13,062 bases of DNA from an uncultured Ruminococcus sp. (lineage in GTDB: Bacteria > Bacillota > Clostridia > Oscillospirales > Ruminococcaceae): positions 1-13,062 of the forward strand of contig CAMNMO010000042.1 in the NCBI GenBank assembly GCA_946544695.1, read 5' to 3'. This document shows positions 9,001-12,371 of the stretch, piece after piece. Below the pieces are notes generated by a model that was given only the letters and a program-made list of their open reading frames with translations, was not told the DNA's origin and made no database searches. Numbering within the stretch: position 1 is the stretch's first letter; each line of letters opens with the position of its first letter. The position numbers and the translations under genes were made by a program.

Positions 9001-9519
9001 CAATACAATGTCACCGTATTCTACGAGGACACTGCTTCGGCAAATGCGGCACCTAAGTTGTCTATGATGAAGCGCTCGTTGATGGCAGCTTCGTCACCTG
9101 ATAAACAGACAGTTAACTACAATCCCGATGCTACCTTTGATAAGGACGGCTACATAATAGTCGAGCTGAGACCCTCACAGGGCGGCAAGCTTTCAGAGGT
9201 CATCAATGATCTTCCCGTATGTGATAAGTACGGCGTTCGCTATTACTATCAGGCGGAAGAGATAGTCGGCAAGCTTGGCTACGAGGCGACTTACGAATAC
9301 TCGGGCGGAACTGAAAGCACCAGCATTAATGCTGAAAGCGCTTTCAATAACAACGAAAAGCCTGAGATAACAGTCACCAACACCAAGCAGGAATCCGAAG
9401 GCACGACCCTCCCCAACACAGGCGGAACAGGTACGGCACCCTATACAGCGGCAGGTGCAGTTCTTTGCAGCACAGCTGCGGTTATCTACGTTGCGAAACG
9501 GCGCAGGCGCAAACAATAA
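1..9519 (+). CDS. Giant LPxTG-anchored multidomain pilus adhesin (Cna_B / isopeptide domains), 5' partial
   Basis: The frame is open from base 1 and no signal peptide is visible, so the true start lies upstream; the GTG at 19 is only the first start-like codon in the window. At least 3172 residues are present (numbered here from base 1). Order seen: four Ig/collagen-binding-like domains with an 'I-x-W-T/S-V/M' strand (W234, W359, W483, W640); five Cna_B domains with the K-x-W strand (W780, W897, W1001, Y1120, W1233); a divergent domain with DIDGDG (1364-1369); a split isopeptide-type domain holding two beta-sandwich inserts (about 1526-1912); a SpaA-type domain with ETKAPTGY (2019-2026); five more Cna_B domains (W2094, W2241, W2366, W2497, W2616), the last split by about 400 residues; LPNTG (3137-3141), a hydrophobic helix and the tail KRRRRKQ. 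Such proteins are exported, cross-linked internally by Lys-Asn isopeptide bonds and attached to pilus or wall by sortase. A tip-adhesin role is inferred from the pilin and sortase downstream; a stand-alone wall adhesin is possible. The ligand is unknown. Confidence 0.9.
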   Translation, partial: NGDVQPVLGVGADRAVLAPEDSSELLAAWESGNFINDAPAEAPADAIDFRNNITEVNVTPMELDGGDSTSANGSFVIDYVFGQGSGVEDAKYITYKLDTNVLIADSDIAGPNAKSIDNTQKYSAWRSAYLAAHPEMTDEGTTAGYYTINQSTGTLIIKFTPLYLEYIRSQHGEFQGKINFDGEVLRAKDEDGDRTFNLGGTSKDISATFNTQPVELNKQGRIVSEDYEEPLIEWTVTLTNPMGWYDFSQAHLDDKYLSQAVGDIVIEPAGAGTYNSATNKIDLNDTNDTSVKVTYFTKGIPGQDAENKVNFKDDSGIIKDKQAEHTVTIPDSSNISIAKSATPSYEIDGRAGEDGYLLWTMTITKNYGADLSGFEIADSMWTEAAGFGGITETIPPNALSPVADGKATVTGSDVKGRLVITYKTLKGADWNSVKTHENTVTVTPPGDDPQPETTTVTGTYDDTALADITKSGEFDINSNSIVWTVEAWTKNNNKLSLSEYEIQDNQFANAENITILSAQSSSGNAAADSLTAQKNGDTIKIVGADDLTRVKFSYSIKLTDEEISDLTKLADGNKKSFPNTVTIKDPENPEGGKTVETDVKVDKLQNRVGKSIVGARNKTDTGYNGHSEKPASLDPETISWSVSIDSYSKLSATPYTDTISSTGGSHYLAEEFPSDFRIYASNTKGGTDNQLVNGTDFTVTYTRTDDRITGYTINFNESADAYRYLSFGYDTKADTLSVDPDTSASFTNEGTIGVGTDGHDTYEFTREKLPTVTLTTDKIWHDPDSEHRKNVSVTLYQRAGTSGAWAVYNYPADSGRSSTVELTSANGYKCDWGELPKYTDDGTLTPYYYKIVEDTSNISDDYTESYSFNTDNGVNESGSLNVTNTYNKVCITVDKTWADGITKYPVNVQLERKAVNGGDNEWSPVDDKTAVLDDSNSWHTVFHDLDKGYVYRVAETAETEQTNLENGVRSVNSAVNGVTESSNITIHNEQDVTNITARKKWDGDELLSAEDLAAVRPSKVTFMLKYRKDGESDWKDVTADMLGGQPASKDITSADWNAAAAWTGLPSRDKTDGRAYFYNVEEEPVANYQSTWSGIGRSDSGDLTVVNTYDNYMFGVAKSYYDDGGHENDRPDEITFRLEYRKVNRNDGDPDWRPVGESATVTLHKDSNNNYDTQKWDPQPKQDESGNELEYRIVELNVPNDFDVEAPTSMRKSGTYTVANRSNRISISVNKTWKPNVKNRPNKINFTLERRSDLTDWEEVSSGSINTAYGDGRTEIKYLEQYDDKGHAYYYRVVEAEMDGFTPTYSAVNADSFSEEDGARFTRDGSLNIYNDDRLVYTKTAVDYDDDRSIQYISEQNVMEGTFDIDGDGIAEDIYIFKYKLTTSGTGVFEDIIPAGYTFLYSENPYYDPTGMNAYAPKFTMDNNNGFMKFCSSMEVSDFSSNASFFYDSAVNKVYFNMLGRGTMTYYIAIPVENFPEMTSSGVTIENTVKSVEPEGEEVKADLKVTADKDYIDKDYVVKKGSESSSNVTYSIDINPESKNLSKNGSNITVEDMFYINGYTEATDYIDAFSKSGYKPAAGQSTINVTALSNVPNGSDIVLTLQGTAGKKVGAVVKINGNVVYTPTDSDVFDSSGLCDIRFRTNTELTANGTSIVVENNNTGDGYSAVSRVDVKGASKEGTAHQYNSAQNIMDANLESIVVRDAETGAELEKGSYEYEVVQAPGRTVVHDLTKTADAVVENGTFIFGQGSDIHKGTIISLKLTGTPNEKVNGFYWAGNQDGNTIPNTDFDDSCVFDAKGEFIFNYTIPVDLLVANWNSTGFRIRNANYQGNITGYEVLKAEYTEQVFDSDSYIRFSLPDGKHITIEYTYALRTNENTPGSTQTDAIPASGTKILTSNKAVIYADDRTERSESVNNELLLEYNKNSAQNESSGMPVINKVNLGNFTIDSLSAEFRIAKFIGGSWVYANEFKEGTGDVYDLVFDEANKIIETEDKLPNEAGIVALSGKTKVRLDAHTLYKLVETKAPTGYKPSPYESDPNVKLSDMEDFVFYFVNAYSKNYTDIPDGFDISVAEKVSGYNAAEVPNVQLIDIKAVKKWEGQYSPEGIDGTVRSRVQLFWSYKQSATIPADAVLADKDKLKIDDADFTNTYWITAGDESTSSALWHDLPNGLNGERIYYYIKETAYSIGDSEYMLQPDGTFKEKTSGIIGSYQPIYTGNGIGINETDAPAEVEINNSQSLVITKEWHDIDNKLVPGDQVEFNEVGFALYGVDDRGRKTDAPLITGKITKADNWTVDLSGRPELEGYSDFVIEEVVDDPSYGLDLTNEQVRTLRKMYSVSYTKNINNGTGEIRLNNKNSTPKITTLYVDKKWADTKTGQHPDITARIYKTLFRWNDEKSPTEAELRESELFDTVILNAGNRWSYKHENIHYVLTEAELASLSAADRERLDKKEPHWWYYVIEEPLSGEFASYTTEYDYEGDKNGVYVDIVNRQSDRIMIEKEWLNSDNVSIDPMLTVELYRTTTPTEAQKGMNGVPDLTAAGFEKVKNITLKAEDGWKLTLSNLPKQDSSSKDYYYFIKEPDGSFYDVSYANNGLTMNSNDGNVIKLTNTVRTIDLKVRKVWSDGDTIDHTADDIVIKVTRTKGTPPDSDQTLTMQVDESTVYLRPDESITLDVANSELFTVMSADTSSAVAEADGGKVKITGVTDGTRTIVTVTDKATGVKRVIPVIVTSQPLPVLTLDTDEITAGETAGMTITMSDGSAASSPSFTVTEGSMDGLEFDADAGTVKGIRAGTYKFKVNVNGKESDEVSLTVSLPGDFTVPAVINVEPNGTEQITPDPPYGDFTYSVVEGDAVTVDENGMITAGSAIGTAVIEVTRSDMPDSPKRVTVNVKQMGVTYTLGKEETVALENKPITKIIVDLESGTNSLGLKLAGSYTNGWYDGNGSIASITMANNDPNNAKIEPANGVNIDATVVCSDGVLTVQFATPVTAAKLISAPNWAVSGYSYSQYNVTVFYEDTASANAAPKLSMMKRSLMAASSPDKQTVNYNPDATFDKDGYIIVELRPSQGGKLSEVINDLPVCDKYGVRYYYQAEEIVGKLGYEATYEYSGGTESTSINAESAFNNNEKPEITVTNTKQESEGTTLPNTGGTGTAPYTAAGAVLCSTAAVIYVAKRRRRKQ
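676..2300 (+). repeat. Array of four Ig/collagen-binding-like domains in the adhesin
   Basis: Four diverged protein repeats share a lead-in of the type 'K-S/Q-G' followed by a strand 'I/L-x-W-T/S-V/M' with W at residues 234, 359, 483 and 640, and end in strands such as 'ENTVTV', 'PNTVTI' and 'TNEGTI'. Spacing is about 124, 124 and 157 residues. This pattern is typical of the beta-sandwich domains of gram-positive surface adhesins (collagen-binding or DUF11-like). They most likely form a stalk or ligand-binding head. Exact domain borders cannot be set by eye. Confidence 0.6.
2311..3996 (+). repeat. Cna_B domain array 1 (five units)
   Basis: Five tandem units of 104-119 residues each open with a strand containing K-x-W (K778/W780, K895/W897, K999/W1001, K1118/Y1120, K1231/W1233). 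Each has an E-containing strand after an aromatic run (for example YYYKIVEDT, YVYRVAET, YYYRVVEAE) and closes with an Asn strand (VTNTY, IHNEQ, VVNTY, VANRS, IYNDD). Lys, Glu and Asn are the residues that form the intramolecular isopeptide bond in Cna_B domains, so all five could cross-link. The fourth unit has Tyr instead of Trp. At DNA level the units are well diverged. Confidence 0.8.
4576..5736 (+). other. Split isopeptide-type domain carrying two related beta-sandwich inserts
   Basis: Residues about 1526-1556 (VTYSIDINPESKNL ... ITVEDM), 1686-1722 (ANLESIVVRDAETG ... SYEYEV) and 1847-1912 (YIRFSLPDGKHITIEYTY) read together as one isopeptide-type adhesin domain. Between these pieces lie two inserts, about 1557-1685 and 1723-1846. 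The inserts resemble each other: a strand pair IVLTLQGT / IISLKLTGT, a middle FDSSG / FDAKG, and a final segment ENNNTGDGYSAVSRVDV / RNANYQGNITGYEVLKA. They look like jelly-roll, CBM- or lectin-like modules with solvent aromatics (W and Y in the second). Borders are approximate, and the ligand-binding role is inferred. Confidence 0.5.
5794..6159 (+). other. SpaA-type prealbumin-fold (Cna_B-like) domain in the adhesin
   Basis: Residues about 1932-2053 open with PVINKVNL and 'SAEFRIAKF' and reach LYKLVETKAPTGY, with the E-box glutamate at 2019, followed by the closing strand FVFYFVNAY. This is the classic SpaA/GramPos pilin-type motif and differs from the K-x-W Cna_B units on either side. The Lys1936 to closing-strand Asn2051 pair with Glu2019 would give the usual isopeptide bond. 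The assignment to the SpaA subtype rests on the ETKAPTGY motif. Confidence 0.75.
6259..7812 (+). repeat. Cna_B domain array 2 (four intact units, followed by the split fifth)
   Basis: Four units open with K-x-W at W2094, W2241, W2366 and W2497, spaced 147, 125 and 131 residues apart. Their E strands are YYYIKET, FVIEEV, WYYVIEEP and YYYFIKEP, and their closing Asn strands are EINNSQ, LNNKNS, IVNRQS and LTNTV. A fifth unit starts at W2616 but is interrupted after about 20 residues; its second half resumes near residue 3036. These would be rigid, protease-resistant stalk segments if cross-linked as in known pilins. Confidence 0.8.
7909..9105 (+). other. About 400-residue block inserted inside the last Cna_B domain
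   Basis: The Cna_B unit starting at LKVRKVW (W2616) stops after IVIKVTRTKG. A strand matching the missing half (DGYIIVELRP ... YGVRYYYQAEE ... ITVTNTK, about 3046-3129) appears only some 400 residues later. Between them are three Big-like bacterial Ig domains (about 2641-2726, 2728-2810 and 2811-2888; for example ENGMITAGSAIGTAVIEV) and one beta-sandwich module (about 2889-3011) with exposed aromatics (NGWYDG, APNWAVSGYSYSQY). The nested order is read directly from the translation. A binding role for the beta-sandwich is inferred from analogy with pilus tip adhesins such as RrgA, which carry a ligand-binding domain inserted in a Cna_B-type stalk. Confidence 0.6.
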
Positions 9520-9554
9520 TGACCGTTAAATAAACCTGCGCCAATTGCGGCGCA
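9500..9554 (+). promoter_or_regulatory. Competing GC-rich hairpins at adhesin-pilin junction
   Basis: GGCGCAGG (9500-9507, inside the last adhesin codons) is the exact reverse complement of CCTGCGCC (9535-9542), an 8-bp stem. The same TGCGCC (9537-9542) is also complementary to GGCGCA at 9549-9554, a 6-bp stem with a 6-nt loop. The two stems exclude each other. No T-run follows, so this is not a standard intrinsic terminator. It might affect translation coupling, mRNA processing or stability of the downstream pilin message. Function is inference only. Confidence 0.35.
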
Positions 9555-9573
9555 ACCACAAAATCTATATTGC

Positions 9574-9580
9574 AAAGGAG
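9574..9580 (+). promoter_or_regulatory. Ribosome binding site of backbone pilin
   Basis: AAAGGAG lies 8 nt before the ATG at 9589, a strong Shine-Dalgarno match. It supports the start choice together with the signal peptide that begins at that ATG. Confidence 0.85.
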
Positions 9581-9588
9581 AATGAATT

Positions 9589-11232
9589 ATGACTAATTTT
9601 AAGAAAATCACAAGCGCAGCAGCTGCAATAATGATCGCAGCAACAATGATGGCAGGTACAGTGGCTTTTGCAGCCCCTGATAGCACACCCACTAACTACA
9701 CGATATCTGTTAATGCAAATACCAAGAGCACATACAAGGTTTATCAGCTGCTGACAGGCAAGTTCGAGACACCTGCGGGTGAGACCGATAAGGTGATAGT
9801 TGATGCCGAAACCGGTAGTTCAGTGAAAGCGGGCACCAATGTTGATGACGTGCTTGCAGTACTTGTTGACGCTGACGGCAGAGCAAATGTCACAAAGGAC
9901 AGTGTAGATGAGCTTAAAGCCCTTGTCAATGAAGCAAGCCCGATCACTACCCTCAGTGCTGTTGAAACCTCTGTGGTAGTTCCTCTCGGCTACTATCTGG
10001 TAATTGAGGAACAGAATCCTGATACAGCAGCTATACTGAAGATAGTTGATGATGATCTCAGCATCGCATCTAAGCTGGGCGGCGTTACATTCGAGAAGAA
10101 GTTAAAGGACATCAACGACACTGTAGATGATAATATTACCGATAATCACTGGCAGGACGGTGCAGACCACGATATCGGCGATGCTGTTCCTTTCCAGCTG
10201 AAAGCAACTCTGCCTGAGAACGTTGACCAGTATGAAGGTTATTATCTGAATTTCACAGATAATCTTAATGATGCTTTCGATGTAAGCACAGTGGACAATG
10301 TGGTAGTTAAGGTCGGAGATGAGATAATAGATCCAAATACCTTTGAAGGTTCAAATAAGGGTTACGATTGGGCAATAAATACAGCTTCAAACAGCTTTAC
10401 ACTCACTTTCCCCGATATCAAGCATGTAGCTGATAAAAAGGGTATCGAAGCCAATGATGCCGTAGTTACAGTTGAGTATACTGCTGTACTGGGTGATGCT
10501 GCTGCTGTTGGCACAAACAATGATAAAGTCACATACGGCAATGACGGCAACGAGAATACTGCTCATGCTACATATTCCAACAACCCCGAGTTTGATATGT
10601 ATCCGAAGGTGGGTCCTGGCGATGTAGTCGGCGATACCGACGAGAATGATGATGAAAACACCAACAAGCCTGATAATCCCGAGGATAAAGATGGTGAGAC
10701 TACTGAAACTGCTAATGATACAGTTGTAGTATTTACCTACAAGACCGTTATCAACAAGGTCGATGAGAACGGCGATCCTCTTAATGGTGCAGAATTCAAG
10801 CTTAGCAAGAAGAATACTGCTGGTGATTACGAAGAGGTCGGAACAAAGATCTTTGAAGGAACTGTTTTCACATTCTACGGTCTTGATGACGGTGAGTACA
10901 AGCTGGAAGAGATCACGACACCTAGCGGCTACAAGGGCATTGATCCTATCGAATTCACCGTAGTAGCTGAACATGATGGCGAATACGGATTTGATGCAGA
11001 GCTTGCTAAACTTAATACCCTTACCGCTAATAATCTGGGCGAAAACGGTGATCCTGTGACAGGCAATGTCAATACAGGTATCATTGCGACCAGCATCGAA
11101 AACACCAAGGGCTCCAAGCTCCCCGAGACAGGCGGCATCGGTACCAAGCTGTTCTACGCTATCGGCGGCGGTCTGACAGGTCTGGCAGGCATCGCACTGA
11201 TAACCAAGAAGAGAATGTCCAAGAAGAACTGA
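9589..11232 (+). CDS. Backbone (major) pilin, LPETG, isopeptide D2 + SpaA-type Cna_B domains
   Basis: This encodes 547 residues, a usual size for a gram-positive major pilin. A signal peptide (KK, then an Ala/Met-rich core, cleavage near AFA-A at 28) is followed by an N-terminal domain (about 30-160) and a fimbrial D2-type isopeptide domain (about 165-345; FEKKLKD near the start, YSNNPE near the end). Next come the pilin motif YPK (338-340), an acidic Asp/Asn/Glu-rich linker (about 349-377), a SpaA-type Cna_B domain with E-box LEEITTPSGY (439-448), LPETG (511-515), a hydrophobic helix and the tail KKRMSKKN. In this family sortase C joins the LPxTG threonine to the pilin-motif lysine (here K340) of the next subunit, forming a covalent fibre. 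It lies 69 nt after the adhesin and 86 nt before the sortase, an arrangement typical of pilus islands. The polymerising role is inferred from these motifs. Confidence 0.93.
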   Translation: MTNFKKITSAAAAIMIAATMMAGTVAFAAPDSTPTNYTISVNANTKSTYKVYQLLTGKFETPAGETDKVIVDAETGSSVKAGTNVDDVLAVLVDADGRANVTKDSVDELKALVNEASPITTLSAVETSVVVPLGYYLVIEEQNPDTAAILKIVDDDLSIASKLGGVTFEKKLKDINDTVDDNITDNHWQDGADHDIGDAVPFQLKATLPENVDQYEGYYLNFTDNLNDAFDVSTVDNVVVKVGDEIIDPNTFEGSNKGYDWAINTASNSFTLTFPDIKHVADKKGIEANDAVVTVEYTAVLGDAAAVGTNNDKVTYGNDGNENTAHATYSNNPEFDMYPKVGPGDVVGDTDENDDENTNKPDNPEDKDGETTETANDTVVVFTYKTVINKVDENGDPLNGAEFKLSKKNTAGDYEEVGTKIFEGTVFTFYGLDDGEYKLEEITTPSGYKGIDPIEFTVVAEHDGEYGFDAELAKLNTLTANNLGENGDPVTGNVNTGIIATSIENTKGSKLPETGGIGTKLFYAIGGGLTGLAGIALITKKRMSKKN

Positions 11233-11262
11233 TCTCTACTATTTAACCATACTCGTTTGAAC

Positions 11263-11297
11263 CGCATGCGCCCCGCCCCATAGGCGGGGCAATTGCG
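11263..11297 (+). terminator. GC-rich hairpin between pilin and sortase (attenuator or weak terminator)
   Basis: GCCCCGCC (11270-11277) pairs perfectly with GGCGGGGC (11283-11290) around a 5-nt loop. After three mismatches an outer CGCA/TGCG pair (11263-11266 with 11294-11297) extends it. Only TTT follows, so termination would be partial. It ends 9 nt before the sortase Shine-Dalgarno. A partial stop or processing site here would give much more pilin than sortase message, as expected for a structural subunit and its enzyme. The stem is seen; the effect is inferred. Confidence 0.5.
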
Positions 11298-11306
11298 TTT
11301 GACATC

Positions 11307-11313
11307 AGGGAGG
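11307..11313 (+). promoter_or_regulatory. Ribosome binding site of sortase
   Basis: AGGGAGG ends 5 nt before the ATG at 11319. It fixes that start, and the protein begins with the expected Lys-rich end and membrane helix. Confidence 0.8.
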
Positions 11314-11318
11314 TCTCC

Positions 11319-12182
11319 ATGAGCAAGAAAAAAAATATCATCACGAATGTTCTGCTGGTACTTATGCTGCTCGTGGGGCTCTCCGTGATGCTTTACCCCA
11401 CCGTCAGCAACTGGTGGAACAAGAATATGACGTCCCGTGCAATCTCGGTATATAAGGAAACTGTCACCGATACCGATGACGACACCATTTTTCAGATGCT
11501 CGCAGAAGCTGACGCCTATAACAAGCGCCTTGCAGCGCTGCGTGCGCCTTTTTCCGAATACGACAAGATACCGGGCTACGATGATATCCTTGACCTGACA
11601 GGCACAGGCATAATGGGCTACATAACCGTGCCCGCCATGAATGTTGAACTGCCCATCTATCACGGCACCGGCGAAGGTGTGCTGAACATTGCATCGGGTC
11701 ACCTCAAAGGTTCGTCGTTCCCTGTGGGCGGCGCTGATACACATTCTGTCATCTCGGCGCACCGTGGTCTGCCGTCGGCAAGGCTTTTTACCGACCTTGA
11801 TAAGCTGGTGGTCGGTGACTATTTCACAGTGTCGGTTCTCGATCAGGTATATACCTATGAGGTCGAGGAGATAAATATAGTGCTGCCCTCTCAGGTGGAA
11901 GAACTGTACATTCAGCCCGACCGTGACCTTGTCACACTGATGACCTGTACGCCCTACGGTATAAACACCCACCGCCTGCTGGTGCGTGCACGCCGTATCG
12001 CCACAAAATATGAGGCTCAGTCGGTGCGTGTCCCTGCGGACTGCATTCAGGTAGACCCCATGCTGGTGGTGCCCGTCATAGCACTGCCGCTTATGATAAT
12101 ACTGCTGATATTCTGGTTCGGTGGCAAACGCAGACGTCCCGAATTTGACGAGCTTGGCGTGAGCTATAAATACAGATATTGA
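11319..12182 (+). CDS. Class C (pilin-polymerising) sortase
   Basis: This encodes 287 residues. An N-terminal membrane helix (about 7-26) and a C-terminal one (about 247-267) followed by KRRR give the two-anchor layout typical of class C sortases. The core has GIMGYITVPAMNVELPIYHGT (98-117, in the class C style), H148 in SAHRG, C210 in TLMTCTP and R219 in THRLLVR. The His-Cys distance of 62 and the Cys-Arg distance of 9 match my recollection of pneumococcal SrtC-1. The enzyme acts outside the membrane: it cleaves LPxTG of pilin precursors between T and G and links the acyl-enzyme to the lysine of the next subunit's pilin motif. The likely substrates are the LPETG pilin and LPNTG adhesin just upstream. 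The lid region reads A76-P77-F78, where the usual lid motif is DP(F/W/Y). No housekeeping sortase is visible in the window. Confidence 0.93.
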   Translation: MSKKKNIITNVLLVLMLLVGLSVMLYPTVSNWWNKNMTSRAISVYKETVTDTDDDTIFQMLAEADAYNKRLAALRAPFSEYDKIPGYDDILDLTGTGIMGYITVPAMNVELPIYHGTGEGVLNIASGHLKGSSFPVGGADTHSVISAHRGLPSARLFTDLDKLVVGDYFTVSVLDQVYTYEVEEINIVLPSQVEELYIQPDRDLVTLMTCTPYGINTHRLLVRARRIATKYEAQSVRVPADCIQVDPMLVVPVIALPLMIILLIFWFGGKRRRPEFDELGVSYKYRY

Positions 12183-12251
12183 CAATACGTATATTATGAT
12201 GCTTTATGCATCAAAACAGCGTTCGAACGTCTGCGAAACGCAGTGATATTG

Positions 12252-12275
12252 GGAAAATATTGCCTAAAATATTCC
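12252..12275 (+). repeat. Direct repeat AAAATATT x2, possible operator
   Basis: AAAATATT occurs at 12254-12261 and 12266-12273, a 12-bp period. The pair is flanked by GGAA on the left (12252-12255) and TTCC on the right (12272-12275), which gives the block partial twofold symmetry. It lies about 28 nt upstream of the -35 element of the lipoprotein gene, so it could bind a regulator. In AT-rich DNA such repeats can also be chance. Confidence 0.3.
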
Positions 12276-12276
12276 A

Positions 12277-12293
12277 AAAAAGTTAAACTTTTT
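12277..12293. promoter_or_regulatory. AT-rich inverted repeat / UP-element-like tract
   Basis: AAAAAGTT-A-AACTTTTT is a perfect 8-bp inverted repeat with a single central base, ending 9 nt before the -35 element. A- and T-tracts at this spot are usual for an UP element that contacts RNA polymerase alpha, while the symmetry would suit a dimeric regulator. A bidirectional terminator is unlikely because the stem is nearly GC-free. Confidence 0.4.
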
Positions 12294-12302
12294 CTTAAAC
12301 GG

Positions 12303-12331
12303 TTGAATAATACACGGGAGTGTGCTATAAT
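12303..12331 (+). promoter_or_regulatory. Vegetative-sigma (sigma-A type) promoter of the lipoprotein gene
   Basis: The -35 is TTGAAT (12303-12308) and the -10 is a perfect TATAAT (12326-12331), with a 17-nt spacer and an upstream TG (12323-12324) giving an extended -10. Transcription should begin near 12338. This marks the lipoprotein gene as a transcription unit separate from the pilus genes. The ATG at 12330 overlaps the -10 and therefore cannot be the translation start even though it is in frame. Confidence 0.8.
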
Positions 12332-12351
12332 GAACGAAGTGATTATTCATA

Positions 12352-12361
12352 GAGAGAAAGG
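12352..12361 (+). promoter_or_regulatory. Ribosome binding site of the lipoprotein gene
   Basis: The purine-rich GAGAGAAAGG ends 10 nt before the ATG at 12372. It is a fair Shine-Dalgarno. Together with the promoter position it selects 12372 over the in-frame ATG at 12330. Confidence 0.6.
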
Positions 12362-12371
12362 TTGGTCTTTT

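Larger units (their letters stand above)
12183..12371 (+). other. AT-rich intergenic region between sortase and lipoprotein gene
   Basis: These 189 nt contain no gene I can support. They hold small inverted repeats: TGATGC/GCATCA (12197-12202 with 12208-12213), the palindrome CGTTCGAACG (12220-12229) and CTGCG-AAA-CGCAG (12231-12243). None is followed by a T-run, so no clear terminator for the pilus transcript is seen. Further on are a direct repeat, an AT-rich inverted repeat and a promoter, listed separately. Confidence 0.6.

Noticed and set aside
10387..10974. 195-codon minus-strand open frame opposite the pilin
   Set aside because: The Ile/Val/Ser/Cys-rich translation is typical of antisense reading of Asp/Asn-rich codons; no ribosome site or neighbours support it.
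11154..12185. Long 343-codon minus-strand open frame covering the whole sortase gene
   Set aside because: Its His/Arg/Cys-rich translation matches no family I know, and it lies opposite a sortase with a complete active site. It is a shadow of codon bias.
12197..12243. Small hairpins after the sortase as a transcription terminator
   Set aside because: The stems are only 5-6 bp and none is followed by a run of T.
12330..12371. In-frame ATG at 12330 as an alternative start of the lipoprotein
   Set aside because: It overlaps the TATAAT -10 element, so it is upstream of the transcript start, and it would put charged residues before the lipoprotein signal peptide.
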